DNA of 64,000 bases, from NCBI RefSeq assembly GCF_036227225.1, contig NZ_CP109444.1, positions 1,674,001 to 1,738,000 on the forward strand, read 5' to 3'. The DNA is from Streptomyces sp. NBC_01478. GTDB lineage: Bacteria; Actinomycetota; Actinomycetes; Streptomycetales; Streptomycetaceae. The notes beneath the pieces were generated by a model that made no database searches, was not told the DNA's origin, and was given only the letters and a program-made list of their open reading frames with translations. Made by a program: the position numbers and the translations under genes. Of this stretch, positions 18,071 through 27,629 are shown in pieces (within the stretch, counting starts at the first letter, position 1; every line of letters starts with the position of its first letter).

Positions 18071-20023
18071 TCACCGCCACCCCAGTCCCGCCAACCGCCG
18101 TAACTTCAGGGCGAGTTGGACCTCCAGTGCGCGTCCCGGTTCCTGCCAGTCCTCGCCGAGGAGTCGGCCCACGCGCTCCAGCCGCTGGGCGACGGTGTTG
18201 ACGTGGACGTGCAGGTCGTCCTTCGTCCGGGCCGGGCTCATGCCGCAGGCGAAGTACGCGTCGAGGGTGTGCAGCAGCTCCGTGCCGCGTCGCTCGTCGT
18301 ACCGCACGACCTGCCCGATGGTCCGCTCGACGAAGCCGCCGATGTCGCGGTCCCCGGCGAGGAGCAACCCGAGGAAGCCGAAGTCCTCGGCGTCGGCCCC
18401 GTCTCCGGTACGGCCCGACAGCCGCAGCGTGTCGAGGCAGCGGCGCCCCTCCTCGTAGGCGGCGGCCACGGCATCGGGCCGGGCGGCGGGTTTCTCGACG
18501 GGCGCGGAGGCACCCACCGTGACCGCTTCGTGGACCGCCGCTCCCAGGAGGCCGACGGTACGTCGGGCCAGGTCCGTGGCGGTGTCGCCGAGGTCGAGGG
18601 GCAGCAGCAGGACGGTGCCGCCGTCGCGGGCGGCGGCGAGGCCGTGCCGGGTCCCCGCGAGATGCGAGGCGGCGGAGCGGAGGCGGCTGCGGGCGGCGGC
18701 CTCCTGGTCGGCGTCGGCAGCCGTGCCGTCCAGCCCGGCGGCGAGTACGACATGGGTGGCGTCCAGGTCGGCGTCCAGCCTCGACGCACGCTCCCGCAGC
18801 AGGCGCGGGTCGCGGTCGCGGGCGTCGAGCAGATCGTCCAACAGCTCGCCGCGGACGCGCTGTTCGGCCTCGGCGGCGGACCGTCGGGCGAGCAGCAGCA
18901 GGGAGGTGACCATGGCGGCGCGCTCCAGGGTGCGCTGGTCGACGGGGTCGAGGCCGGGGTGACCGCGCAGCACGAGTGCGCCGAGCAGTTCGCCGCCGAC
19001 GGCGACGGCCGCGATCCAGTCGTCCTGGTGCCGCACCGCGTGCCCTTCCGCGCGGGACGCCTCCAGCGCACTCGTGGGTGTGGCGTCGGTCTCGGTGAAC
19101 TCGACGATTCCGTCGAGGACTTGGGAGACCGCGGCGGCCACGTCGTGGCCCCCGCCGCCGCGCAGGACGAGTTCGGCGAGCCGGTCGTGGACGTCGGAGG
19201 CGCGCTCGATGACTCGGCTGCGGTCCTGGATGATCTCGTTGGCGCGCTCCAGTCCGGCGAGGGCCGAGCGGGTCTCGGTGAGCAGGTTCGTGGTGTCGAT
19301 GGCTACCGCGGCGAGCGCGGCGAAGGAGCCGAGCAGCGCGATCTGCTCCCGCTCGAAGACCCGCGCCCGCCGGTCCGCCGCGAACAGCACCCCGACGACA
19401 CGGTGTCCCGCCATCAGCGGCACGCCGAGGATCGCCACCAGCCCCTCGTCCCGTACCCCGGAGTCGATGGTGGGGGTGTGCTGGAAGCGGTCGTCCTCGA
19501 AGTAGTCGTCGGTGACGTACGGCCGTGCCGTCTGGGTCACGAGCCCGCCGAGCCCTTCCCCCGTGCCCGGCCGCAGTTGCTGGAAGCGGGCCGCGACCGA
19601 CCCCTCGGTCACCCGCAGGCAAGTGTCGCCCCTGGCCGGGTCGTTGAGGCTGAGGTAGGCCACGTCGGTGCCGAGCAGGGACCGGGCGCGCTGGACTATC
19701 GCCCGCAGTACGGCGTCCAGGTCGCGCAGTCCGGCGAGGTCGTGGGCCGTCTCGAAGAGCGCGGACAGCTCCGCCTCACGCCGTCGGCGGCCCTCCGCCT
19801 CCGCACGGACGCGCAGCGCGAGCGCCTTGGCGTGTTCGAGCCCGGCGATCAGCCCGGCCGGTCTTCCGTCGGCGTGGGCGAGCAGCACCGGCTGCTCGTA
19901 GTCGTCGGCGGAGGCGCCCCTGGCCAGCAGCTCAAGGAACGGCGTTTCGACACTGCTCGGTCGCGCTGCGGCACCGGTGACGGTGGCGAAACGCTCGGCG
20001 GACTGCGCGTGATCGCTGGACAT
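18071..20023 (-). CDS. GAF-domain regulator with PucR/CdaR-type C-terminal HTH
   Basis: 650 aa from ATG 20023 (GGGGAA about 11 nt upstream; the open frame extends 49 codons further). After a coiled-coil-like stretch (LRVRAEAEGRRRREAELSALFETAHDLAGL), a GAF domain spans about 80-235 (LLGTDVAYLSLND to IALLGSFAALAAVAI). A middle region follows, then the PucR C-terminal HTH: LLHTLDAYFACGMSPARTKDDLHVHVNTVAQRLERVGRLLG. Such proteins sense small molecules through GAF and regulate catabolic genes. The nearest candidates are the convergent SDR and the Dabb protein. Confidence 0.88.
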   Translation of the reverse strand: MSSDHAQSAERFATVTGAAARPSSVETPFLELLARGASADDYEQPVLLAHADGRPAGLIAGLEHAKALALRVRAEAEGRRRREAELSALFETAHDLAGLRDLDAVLRAIVQRARSLLGTDVAYLSLNDPARGDTCLRVTEGSVAARFQQLRPGTGEGLGGLVTQTARPYVTDDYFEDDRFQHTPTIDSGVRDEGLVAILGVPLMAGHRVVGVLFAADRRARVFEREQIALLGSFAALAAVAIDTTNLLTETRSALAGLERANEIIQDRSRVIERASDVHDRLAELVLRGGGGHDVAAAVSQVLDGIVEFTETDATPTSALEASRAEGHAVRHQDDWIAAVAVGGELLGALVLRGHPGLDPVDQRTLERAAMVTSLLLLARRSAAEAEQRVRGELLDDLLDARDRDPRLLRERASRLDADLDATHVVLAAGLDGTAADADQEAAARSRLRSAASHLAGTRHGLAAARDGGTVLLLPLDLGDTATDLARRTVGLLGAAVHEAVTVGASAPVEKPAARPDAVAAAYEEGRRCLDTLRLSGRTGDGADAEDFGFLGLLLAGDRDIGGFVERTIGQVVRYDERRGTELLHTLDAYFACGMSPARTKDDLHVHVNTVAQRLERVGRLLGEDWQEPGRALEVQLALKLRRLAGLGWR

Positions 20024-20175
20024 GCGCACAGGATTCCCCATCGCCGGACCGGCCGGTGGGGCCTGTGGACAACTCGAAAACCGCCTGCGTACCGGGGGTT
20101 TCAGTGCGCGGTCCGCCCACCGGCCGACACCAGATCCGGGAGGCTCATAGGGGACCCCCGGGCTCAGCACATACT

Positions 20176-20655
20176 TCAGTCGGAACTCGTGGTGTCAAAC
20201 CATGTGGGTGCGTCAGCCAGGGTCTGCTTGATCCGGAACAGTTGGTGGTCGCTGAGCTCGGGCAGCGCGTCCAGCTCGAACCAGCCGACCTCCAACGACT
20301 CGTCGTCGTTCACGGCCGCCTCACCGCCGACGGCGCGGCACTGCAGAGTGATGTCCATGAACTGGCAGGCGTCACCGTTGGGATACTTGATCGGTCCCCC
20401 GGCTTTGACCAAGACGACCCGTTCCGCGACGCACTCGACGGCCGTCTCCTCGAACACCTCGCGCACCGCGCAGACCGCGGGCTGCTCACCGGGCTCGGGA
20501 ATGCCGGAGGGCAACGCCCACTCGTGGTTGTCCGTCCGCTTGCCCAGCAGGATGCGACCCGCGTCGTCGAAGACAACGGCGCTCACCCCGGGAAGCCACA
20601 GCAGTTGGTGCCCGGCGGATTCCCGGATCGTACGAATGAAGTCAGGAGTAGCCAT
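20176..20655 (-). CDS. Nudix hydrolase
   Basis: 159 aa. The Nudix box is G-x5-E-x7-REVFEETAVE (residues about 50-72), with Ala in place of the final conserved Gly. MutT-like start LWLPGVSAVVFDDAGRILLGKR and a later EVGWFELDALPEL strand. It hydrolyses a nucleoside-diphosphate-linked compound; the substrate is not predictable. It stands alone, downstream of lnt on the same strand, and 150 bp before the PucR-type gene. Confidence 0.9.
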   Translation of the reverse strand: MATPDFIRTIRESAGHQLLWLPGVSAVVFDDAGRILLGKRTDNHEWALPSGIPEPGEQPAVCAVREVFEETAVECVAERVVLVKAGGPIKYPNGDACQFMDITLQCRAVGGEAAVNDDESLEVGWFELDALPELSDHQLFRIKQTLADAPTWFDTTSSD

Positions 20656-20732
20656 GGTCCGACCCTAGCGGGACGATCTATGGCTGCTCCACGAACTGCC
20701 GTGCGTGCGGCGGGCGTACAACAGGCGTACGG

Positions 20733-22334
20733 CTACGCGTCGCCCGCGCGCCGTCGGCGCACACCCGCGCCGATCGCCCAGCCGAGGCCGCCCGCGGCGA
20801 CGAGGACCAGGGCCATCTCGGGCAGGATGCCGAGCTTCGTGGCCGGAGTCTCGGAGGAGCGCAGCGGCACCTTCTGGACCAGGGAGTCGGCGACGAACAT
20901 GCCGGTCTTCTGCGTGATCTTCCCGTCCGGCATGATGATCGCGCTGACGCCGCTGGTCACCGGGACGGTGACGGTCCGGCTGTGCTCGACCGCGCGGACC
21001 CGGGACATGGCGAGCTGCTGGTAGGTCATCTCGCTGCGGTCGAAGGTCGCGTTGTTGCTGGGCACGGAGATCAGTTGGGCGCCGTCGGTGACCTCGGAGC
21101 GCACGGCCCAGTCGAAGGCCGCCTCGTAGCAGGTGACCAGACCGATCTTGGCGCCGTTCATCGTGAACACGCCCGGCTTGGTGCCCCGGCTGAAGTCCTG
21201 GCGGACCATGCTGGTCCAGTTCTTGTTGATCGCCCCGAGGAGCGAGCGCATCGGGAGGTACTCGCCGAACGGCTGGATCTGCCGCTTGTCGTAGGTGTCG
21301 GTCGGGCCCTTCACCGGGTCCCAGAGGATCTGCTCGTTGTAGAGCTTGCCGCCCCGCTCGACGACACCGCCGACCGAGATGGGCGCGCCGATCGCCTTGG
21401 CCGCCTCGTCGATGTCGGTGTACGCCTGGGCGTCGGCGAAGGGGTCGACGTCGGAGGAGTTCTCCGGCCACAGGACCACGTCGGGCTTGGCGACCTTGCC
21501 TGCCTTGATCTCGGCGGCGAGCCGCAGTGTCTCCTTGACGTGGTAGTCGAGCACGGCCCGTCGTTGGGCGTTGAACTCCAGTCCCGCGCGCGGGACGTTG
21601 CCCTGGATGACCGCGACCGTCGTGGTGCCGTCCTCGGCCTTGTCGCTGACCAGGGACCGCGCGGCCACCGCGCCCACCACCGGTACGGCCACGCTCAGCA
21701 GGGCCACGGCCGCGGCGGACCGCTGGACGACCCGGGTGCGCCGTCCCTCCAGGACGAGCCGGACGATCTCGTACAGGCCGAAGCCGCACAGCACGACCGC
21801 GAAGCCGAGGACCGGGGTGCCGCCGACCGCGGCGAGCGGCAGGAAGACGCCGTCCGCCTGGCCGAAGGCGATCTTGCCCCAGGGGAAGCCGTGGAAGGGG
21901 GCACGCGCGCGTACCGCCTCACCGGCGATCCACAGTGCCGCCGCCCACAGCGGCCAGGCGGGCAGTTTCGACACCGCGGTGATGCCCGCGCCGACCAGGG
22001 CGACGAAAATCGCCTCGACCGCGACCAGGGCGATCCAGGGCCCGGGGCCGACCTCCACGCCGGTCCACACCAGCAGCGGCAGCAGGAATCCGAGGCCGAA
22101 GAGGTAGCCGAGTCCGAGGCCCGCCTTCCAACTGCGGCCGCGCAGCACCCACCCGAAGCAGGCGAAGGCGGGCAGCGCCAGCCACCACAGGGTGCGTGGC
22201 GGGAAACTGACGTAGAGCAGCACTCCGGAGAGCGCGGCTACGGCGGCCGGAACCAGACGGACGAGGCGCGATACGGGCGCGGCCTGTGGCTCCAACTGGT
22301 CCGACTCGTCCACGGAAGTTGCGGTGACGGTCAC
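20733..22334 (-). CDS. lnt: Apolipoprotein N-acyltransferase
   Basis: 533 aa from GTG 22334; the exact start is uncertain. The N-terminal half has about seven to eight membrane helices (LVPAAVAALSGVLLYVSFPP, GLGLGYLFGLGFLLPLLVW and later). The C-terminal half is a nitrilase-fold catalytic domain outside the membrane with the Glu-Lys-Cys triad: Glu in WPENSSD, Lys in YDKRQIQPFGEYLP, Cys in LVTCYEAAFD. It N-acylates the diacylglyceryl-Cys of lipoproteins. Streptomycetes usually carry two Lnt homologues; I cannot tell which this is. It diverges from the O-antigen-ligase-like gene. Confidence 0.93.
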   Translation of the reverse strand: MTVTATSVDESDQLEPQAAPVSRLVRLVPAAVAALSGVLLYVSFPPRTLWWLALPAFACFGWVLRGRSWKAGLGLGYLFGLGFLLPLLVWTGVEVGPGPWIALVAVEAIFVALVGAGITAVSKLPAWPLWAAALWIAGEAVRARAPFHGFPWGKIAFGQADGVFLPLAAVGGTPVLGFAVVLCGFGLYEIVRLVLEGRRTRVVQRSAAAVALLSVAVPVVGAVAARSLVSDKAEDGTTTVAVIQGNVPRAGLEFNAQRRAVLDYHVKETLRLAAEIKAGKVAKPDVVLWPENSSDVDPFADAQAYTDIDEAAKAIGAPISVGGVVERGGKLYNEQILWDPVKGPTDTYDKRQIQPFGEYLPMRSLLGAINKNWTSMVRQDFSRGTKPGVFTMNGAKIGLVTCYEAAFDWAVRSEVTDGAQLISVPSNNATFDRSEMTYQQLAMSRVRAVEHSRTVTVPVTSGVSAIIMPDGKITQKTGMFVADSLVQKVPLRSSETPATKLGILPEMALVLVAAGGLGWAIGAGVRRRRAGDA

Positions 22335-22570
22335 TCCGGGAGTGTACGGCGGTCGACCTTGGGGCCGACAGCGCGGTCCGGACTGCGGCACAGGGCACTG
22401 AGCAGGCCCGTAGCCGCATCGTTCCTGCACAACTCGTGCACAAATCGGTCATCAGCCGTTACGGTGTGCCGGAGCCCCTGTCGTTCGGTCGGTCCAGGCC
22501 AGGACGGTGGGGGCCGGTAACGGGTCGGGGGCGGCCCGGTTCAGGGGGCGGCGGGGTGGGTTCCACGGGG
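22335..22570. promoter_or_regulatory. Divergent promoter region lnt / O-antigen-ligase-like, with a short palindrome
   Basis: 236 bp between two divergent genes. At 22426-22440 there is a perfect 5-bp-arm inverted repeat TGCAC-N5-GTGCA, set in a more A/T-containing patch. No clear -35/-10 pair could be assigned with confidence. Confidence 0.35.
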
Positions 22571-23638
22571 ATGGCGTCGGCGACCGGTCCGGACGCCGAC
22601 AGTGAAAGACGAAACGTTTCGGACGCGGCGGGCATCGCCGTGCTCGGATCGTGTGCCGCGTGGTCGCTGATCACCGCGGCCATGCACGACGGCCGGCCCG
22701 AGGGGGTGCTGCTCGCGGTCCTCGCGGTCGCCGCCGGTTACGCGTCGGGGCGGATCTCCGGGGCGCTCGTACCGGTCGCCGCACCCTGTGTGGGGGCGCT
22801 GGCCGGGCTCGGCCTGGCGCTGGCCGAACCGCATCTCGCCCCGGGCCCCCAGTTCACCGTCCCGCTCGGCCACGCCGGCGCCACCGCGGCCCTGCTGACC
22901 CTGGCCGTGGGTTCCGCGTGCTGCTCCGCACGGGCCGCCTCGGCACCGGCGCCACGGCTCGCGCTGTGGCTGCTGGCGGCCGGGATCACGGTCACCGCGG
23001 CCGTCCTGGGCTCGGTCACCGGATTCGTCCTGGGGACGGCGGTGCTGCTGTGCTCGCTCGGCGCCGGCCGGATGCGACACCGCGGCCCGGGCATCGCGGG
23101 CCTGGGCCTGGCCACGGCACTGGTGACCGGCGCCACCTGGGCCGTCGCCGGAAACGTGCTCCCGGACGGGCTGACCGCGTCCCTGGAGGGCCAGTTGACT
23201 CCGCACCGGATCCAGTTGTGGCAGGACGCCCTGCACATGGCGCATCACGACTCCGCGCTGGGAGTGGGTCCCGGGCGCTTCGGAGAACTGAGCAGCGCGG
23301 CGGCCGAGGCGCTGCTGCCGGACGGCAAACCGCACTCCGCGCCGCTCCAAATGGCGGCCGAGCAGGGCATCGTCGGCGTGCTCCTGCTGGCGGCGGCCTT
23401 CGGCTGGGTCCTTCACGCGCTGTGGCGCACCTCACGCTCCACCCCGATCGCGCTCAGCGCGGCCGCCGCGCTGACGGGGGTCGCGCTGATCGCCTCGGTC
23501 GGCGACGCGCTGAGTTTCACCTCGGTGTCGGTCGGCGCCGGTTTCCTGGCCGGGCTGGCGACGGCCCACCCGATCGCCGAGGACACCTCACGCGCCGCGC
23601 CGGACGCACACGCGCGTGGCGACAGCCTGGCCCCCTGA
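22571..23638 (+). CDS. Polytopic membrane protein with O-antigen-ligase-like (Wzy_C) motif
   Basis: 355 aa from ATG 22571. About eight hydrophobic segments. The region LTPHRIQLWQDALHMAHHDSALGVGPGRFGEL and the later HSAPLQMAAEQGIVGVLLL copy the periplasmic-loop pattern of O-antigen ligases (RxxxWxxA, GVGPGxF, HxxxLQxxAExGxxG). In actinobacteria such proteins are usually unassigned envelope polysaccharide polymerases or ligases. It is shorter than a typical ligase (about 400-450 aa), with fewer N-terminal helices. The start is uncertain; no strong Shine-Dalgarno sequence. Confidence 0.7.
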   Translation: MASATGPDADSERRNVSDAAGIAVLGSCAAWSLITAAMHDGRPEGVLLAVLAVAAGYASGRISGALVPVAAPCVGALAGLGLALAEPHLAPGPQFTVPLGHAGATAALLTLAVGSACCSARAASAPAPRLALWLLAAGITVTAAVLGSVTGFVLGTAVLLCSLGAGRMRHRGPGIAGLGLATALVTGATWAVAGNVLPDGLTASLEGQLTPHRIQLWQDALHMAHHDSALGVGPGRFGELSSAAAEALLPDGKPHSAPLQMAAEQGIVGVLLLAAAFGWVLHALWRTSRSTPIALSAAAALTGVALIASVGDALSFTSVSVGAGFLAGLATAHPIAEDTSRAAPDAHARGDSLAP

Positions 23639-23643
23639 AGGAG

Positions 23644-24189
23644 TCAGTGCACCGCGCCGGGCGCGGGCGGCGCCAGCCGGTCCGTGATGATCCGTACGGC
23701 CGCTTCCGCGTTGTCCACGGTGATCGTGAACGTGTGCCCGTCCCACAGCCGCAGCACGATGCCCTCGCCCCGCCGTACGACGACGGCGGTGCCCTTCTCG
23801 GGCCGCCAGCGGTAGCCCCAGCCGCCCCACTGGCGCGGGGTGACGTGCGGGTCGAACTCGGCGCCCGCGACGCTTGCGAGAGGGATGCGGCGGCGCGGCA
23901 CACCGATGTGGCCGCAGCGCACTTCGAGGGTCTCCGTGTCGACCTTCAGGGCGACGTGCACGAAGGCGAGCGTGCCGAACAGCATCAGGAGTCCGGCCGC
24001 GATGCACCCGACGACGGACATGGCGAGCGGGGCGATGCCGGACGTCCAGGCGGAGTCCACGGCCAGCTCGATGCCGAGTGCCATACAGGCGGCACCGGCG
24101 AGCGCCAGCAGCCACTGGAACCGGTTGGTGGCGCGTCCGGTCCAGATCTCGGTCTGCGGGAAGGTTTCGTCGCGGGGGTGGTCCCTCAT
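23644..24189 (-). CDS. Membrane protein with PH-like cytosolic domain (hypothetical)
   Basis: 181 aa from ATG 24189; a longer frame begins at 24261. Two membrane helices (WLLALAGAACMALGIELAV and APLAMSVVGCIAAGLLMLFGTLAF) are followed by a soluble beta-rich part VDTETLEVRCGHIGVPRRRIPLASVAGAEFD...WGGWGYRWRPEKGTAVVVRRGEGIVLRL, the layout of bacterial PH-like (bPH) membrane proteins. Function unknown. It is convergent with the O-antigen-ligase-like gene, with only 5 bp between stops. Confidence 0.75.
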   Translation of the reverse strand: MRDHPRDETFPQTEIWTGRATNRFQWLLALAGAACMALGIELAVDSAWTSGIAPLAMSVVGCIAAGLLMLFGTLAFVHVALKVDTETLEVRCGHIGVPRRRIPLASVAGAEFDPHVTPRQWGGWGYRWRPEKGTAVVVRRGEGIVLRLWDGHTFTITVDNAEAAVRIITDRLAPPAPGAVH

Positions 24190-24295
24190 GCCTACGAGAC
24201 TACTCAGGTTTCGCTGCGCGGGTACGGCGTTGCGGAGGGTGACCGTTATGTGCGGCGGCACCGCGAACGCACAGCGTCCGGTTCGTCGCCGGTGG

Positions 24296-25081
24296 TCAGT
24301 GGGCGGGGGTGACGGCCCGCAGGAGCCGGCCCTCGGCGTAGATGGACGCGGCGGCGGGCAGCTCTCCCTCGCGGCCGTTCAGGAGCACCGTCAGGGTGCC
24401 TTCGGCCGCCGCCTCGGGTGCGGGCTGTTCACCGATCCGGCGCAGCGCCTGAGCGGCCACCGCGTCGGCGGAGCCGTGCAGGACGAGCGGCGGGCGGTCG
24501 GGGCGCTGCACGGCGGCGCGGATGCGTTCGGCGACCAACTCGTAATGGGTGCAGCCCAGGACGACGGTCGTTACATCGTCGGGGGTCAGCTCGGCGGCCG
24601 CGGCGACGGCGGCGTCGATGGCCGCCTCGTCCCCGTGTTCCACGGCTTCGGCCAGTCCCCAGCACGGGACCTCGGTGACTGGCACACCGTCGGCGAAGTC
24701 CTTGATGAGGCCGCGCTGGTAGGGGCTCCCAGTGGTGGCGGGCGTCGCCCAGATCGCGAAGGGCGTGCCACCGGCCGCGGCCGGCTTGATCGCCGGGACG
24801 GTGCCGATGACCGGGATACCCGGCTCCAGGCGGTCGCGCAGGGCCGTCAGGGCGCGCACGGTCGCGGTGTTGCAGCCGATGATCAGGACGTCGGGCCGGT
24901 GCGCGGCGGCGGCCTCGGCGACGTCCAGCGCGCGCCTGGTGACGTCTTCGGGGGTCCGTGGTCCCCAGGGCATGCCCTCGGGGTCCAGGGAGAGCACGAG
25001 ATCCGCGTCGGGGCGCACCCGCCGTACCGCCGCGGTGGCCGCCAACAGACCGATTCCGGAGTCCATGAGCGCGATCTTCAC
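24296..25081 (-). CDS. Aspartate/glutamate racemase family protein
   Basis: 261 aa. MurI-like: opens MKIALMDSGIGLLAATAAVRRVRPDADL, first catalytic Cys in IIGCNTATVRAL, second in VVLGCTHYELV. Both cysteines are present, so racemisation of an acidic amino acid is chemically possible. The usual DSGVGGL is DSGIGLL, and several MurI motifs are loose, so it is likely a paralogue rather than the essential cell-wall MurI. It diverges from the HpnB-type gene (57 bp between starts). Confidence 0.85.
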   Translation of the reverse strand: MKIALMDSGIGLLAATAAVRRVRPDADLVLSLDPEGMPWGPRTPEDVTRRALDVAEAAAAHRPDVLIIGCNTATVRALTALRDRLEPGIPVIGTVPAIKPAAAGGTPFAIWATPATTGSPYQRGLIKDFADGVPVTEVPCWGLAEAVEHGDEAAIDAAVAAAAELTPDDVTTVVLGCTHYELVAERIRAAVQRPDRPPLVLHGSADAVAAQALRRIGEQPAPEAAAEGTLTVLLNGREGELPAAASIYAEGRLLRAVTPAH

Positions 25082-25138
25082 CCGGCCACGATAGACGATG
25101 GCCTCGGCGGAGCCGCTCCCGTGGGGCAGACTGCGCCC

Positions 25139-26317
25139 GTGAGCGCCTTCGTGTGGATCGCCGCCGGATCACTCGCCGCCTGGCTGTGGCTGCTGTTCTG
25201 TCAGGGCTTCTTCTGGCGCACGGACATCAGGCTGCCGGCCCGCACCGACCCGGACGACTGGCCGTCGGTCGCTGTGGTCGTCCCCGCCCGCGACGAGGCC
25301 GCCGTACTGCACGAGAGCCTGCCCTCGCTCCTCGCCCAGGACTATCCCGGGCGGGCGGAGGTCTTCCTTGTCGACGACGGCAGTTCGGACGGCACCGGGG
25401 AACTGGCCCGCGCTCTGGCGTCCCGGTACGGCGGGCTGCCGCTGACCGTGGACTCCCCCGGCGAACCGCCCGCGGGCTGGACGGGCAAGTTGTGGGCCGT
25501 AAGGCACGGTGTCGGTCTGGCACGCGCGCGTGACCCCGAGTACCTGCTGCTGACGGACGCGGACATCGCCCATGCCCCGGACAGCCTGCGGGAGTTGGTG
25601 GCGGCGGCGCGCAGCGGCGGGTTCGACGCCGTGTCGCTGATGGCGCGGCTGCGCGTGGAGAGCCTGTGGGAGCGGCTCGTGGTGCCGGCGTTCGTCTACT
25701 TCTTCGCCCAGTTGTATCCGTTCCGCCGGATCGGCCGAAGAGGGGCCCGTACCGCTGCTGCGGCGGGCGGCTGTGTGCTGCTGCGCGCCGACACCGCCGA
25801 ACGGGCGCGCATCCCGGACGCCATCCGGCACGCGGTGATCGACGACGTGGCGCTCGCGCGTGCCGTCAAGGGCGGCGGCGGTCACATCTGGCTGGGGCTC
25901 GCCGAGCGGGTGGACAGCGTGCGCCCGTATCCGCGCCTGTACGACCTGTGGCGGATGGTCTCGCGCAGCGCGTACGCGCAGTTGCGGCACAACCCGCTGC
26001 TCCTCCTGGGCACCGTCCTCGGGCTGGCGCTGGTGTACCTCGTACCGACCGTGGCCCTGATCACCGGCCTGGCCCTCGGAAGCACGGCGGTCGCGGTCCT
26101 CGGCGGTCTCGCGTGGCTGGTGATGACGGGGACGTACCTCCCGATGCTGCGCTACTACGGGCAGCCGCTGTGGCTCGCTCCCCTGTTGCCGTTCACCGCG
26201 TTCCTGTACCTCCTGATGACCGTCGATTCCGCGGTGCAGCACTACAGGGGACGTGGTGCGGCCTGGAAGGGCCGTACCTACGCGCGTCCCGACGCCGTCG
26301 TCGGCGACGACGGCTGA
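25139..26317 (+). CDS. hpnB: HpnB-type hopene-associated glycosyltransferase (GT2)
   Basis: 392 aa from GTG 25139. N-terminal membrane anchor, GT-A core SVAVVVPARDEAAVLHESLPSL, VFLVDDGSSDGT, PAGWTGKLWAVRHG, YLLLTDADIAHAPDSLRELV (DxD), VIDDVALARAVKGGGGHIWLGL, then three C-terminal membrane helices. The series of strings matches the HpnB family found in hopanoid clusters. Its acceptor is not proven in the family. No squalene-hopene cyclase or other hpn genes lie in the window, so here it is an orphan. The C-terminus is almost contiguous with the convergent TerD-TerA gene (4 bp). Confidence 0.8.
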   Translation: MSAFVWIAAGSLAAWLWLLFCQGFFWRTDIRLPARTDPDDWPSVAVVVPARDEAAVLHESLPSLLAQDYPGRAEVFLVDDGSSDGTGELARALASRYGGLPLTVDSPGEPPAGWTGKLWAVRHGVGLARARDPEYLLLTDADIAHAPDSLRELVAAARSGGFDAVSLMARLRVESLWERLVVPAFVYFFAQLYPFRRIGRRGARTAAAAGGCVLLRADTAERARIPDAIRHAVIDDVALARAVKGGGGHIWLGLAERVDSVRPYPRLYDLWRMVSRSAYAQLRHNPLLLLGTVLGLALVYLVPTVALITGLALGSTAVAVLGGLAWLVMTGTYLPMLRYYGQPLWLAPLLPFTAFLYLLMTVDSAVQHYRGRGAAWKGRTYARPDAVVGDDG

Positions 26318-26321
26318 GCGG

Positions 26322-27629
26322 TCACTTGCGGCCCGGGGTCCAGTTCATGCCCCACCCGTAGACGCGGTCGACGGTCCGCTGCGGGCTCACCCCGCGGTCG
26401 GGGACGAGGTACTGGACCTCGCGCTGGACGACGAGATCGCCTCCGGTGTTGGTGATCAGGGCGAGCGCGCACACCGTGGAGGGCACCGTGCACTCGTCGA
26501 GCGAGAAGTCGATCGCGGCGCCGTACTGCGGCTGGAGGGTGACCGTGGCGTGCAGGTCCGCGAAGGAACGCGCGCCTTCGTAGATGGTCACGAAGACGAG
26601 GATGCGCCGGAAGTCCTTGATGTGGTCCAGGTTGATGGTGAGGTTCTCGCCGCTCGCCGACGCGCCGCTGCGGTCGTCGCCGTCGAGATGGATGTACGGG
26701 GGCCGCTGCAGGGAGCCGAACGCGTTGCCGAGGGCCTGGACGACGCCCTTGCGGCCGTCGGCGAGTTCGTACAGGGCGCACAGGTCGAGGTCGAGGTCCG
26801 CGTGCATCGCTACCGCCCGGCCGCGCTTGCTGCCCCAGCCCGAGAACTGCTTGCGCACCTCCCAGTTGAGGTTCACGCGCATGGCGCCCGAGGTGCCGCC
26901 CTGCTTGGTCAGGGAAACCGAGGGGGCCGCCTTGGTGAGCGTCACCTTGGTCAGCCGTACGGGGGTCGCCGGAGGGGGCGAAGGCGGGCCCGGGGGAGGT
27001 GCCACGGGCATGGGCGGGGGCAGGTTCACTGGCGGTCCGGAGGGCGGGGGCATGGTCGCGGGCCTGGTGGGCTGAGGCATGGGCGCCGCCGGTGCCGCCT
27101 GCTGCGGCTCGTCCACGGTGATGCCGAAGTCGGTCGCCAGGCCTTCGAGCCCGCTGTCGTACCCCTGGCCGACGGCCCGGAACTTCCAGGTGCCCTGGCG
27201 GCGGTAGAACTCGCCGAGCACGAAGGCGGTCTCGACCGTCGCGCCCTCGCTGTCGAAGCGGGCGACCGCGGTGTTCTGCACGGCGTCCCGGACCTCGATG
27301 TACAGGTCGGGTACCTGGCCGAACGTTCCGCCGTCCGAAGAGGCGGCGAGGACGATGCGGTCGACGGCGGGCTCCACGCGCGCGAGGTCGACGAGCAGGC
27401 TGTCGGTCACCCGCCCGCCGGCGTTGCCCTTGCCCTCGTGCCGGACCGCGCCGGAGGAGTGCGCCGGCTGGTTGTAGAACACGAAATCGCCGTCGGAGCG
27501 GACCTTCCCGTCGACCAGCAGCAGCGCCGAGGCGTCCGCGTCCGGCACACCGGGGCCGGACCGCCAGCCCAATTCGACGCGCAGTGCCGTCGTCGGCACC
27601 GGAACATTCGACCCTTTCGGCATCGACAT
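26322..27629 (-). CDS. TerD-TerA fusion stress/tellurium-resistance family protein
   Basis: 435 aa from ATG 27629 (GGGGG 5-6 nt upstream; ATG 27641 also possible). An N-terminal TerD domain (about 1-165: [50 protein letters not shown]), a Pro-rich linker of about 70 residues, then a TerA-like domain ([58 protein letters not shown]). Ter domains bind calcium through acidic loops and take part in chemical-stress and developmental processes. The linker is low-complexity. It is divergent from the Pro/Gln-rich gene over 290 bp. Confidence 0.88.
   Translation of the reverse strand: MSMPKGSNVPVPTTALRVELGWRSGPGVPDADASALLLVDGKVRSDGDFVFYNQPAHSSGAVRHEGKGNAGGRVTDSLLVDLARVEPAVDRIVLAASSDGGTFGQVPDLYIEVRDAVQNTAVARFDSEGATVETAFVLGEFYRRQGTWKFRAVGQGYDSGLEGLATDFGITVDEPQQAAPAAPMPQPTRPATMPPPSGPPVNLPPPMPVAPPPGPPSPPPATPVRLTKVTLTKAAPSVSLTKQGGTSGAMRVNLNWEVRKQFSGWGSKRGRAVAMHADLDLDLCALYELADGRKGVVQALGNAFGSLQRPPYIHLDGDDRSGASASGENLTINLDHIKDFRRILVFVTIYEGARSFADLHATVTLQPQYGAAIDFSLDECTVPSTVCALALITNTGGDLVVQREVQYLVPDRGVSPQRTVDRVYGWGMNWTPGRK

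Noticed and set aside
18116..20668. 850-codon plus-strand frame opposite the GAF/PucR gene
   Set aside because: The minus-strand gene has clear GAF and HTH motifs; the opposite frame has low-complexity Gly/Val/Glu sequence.
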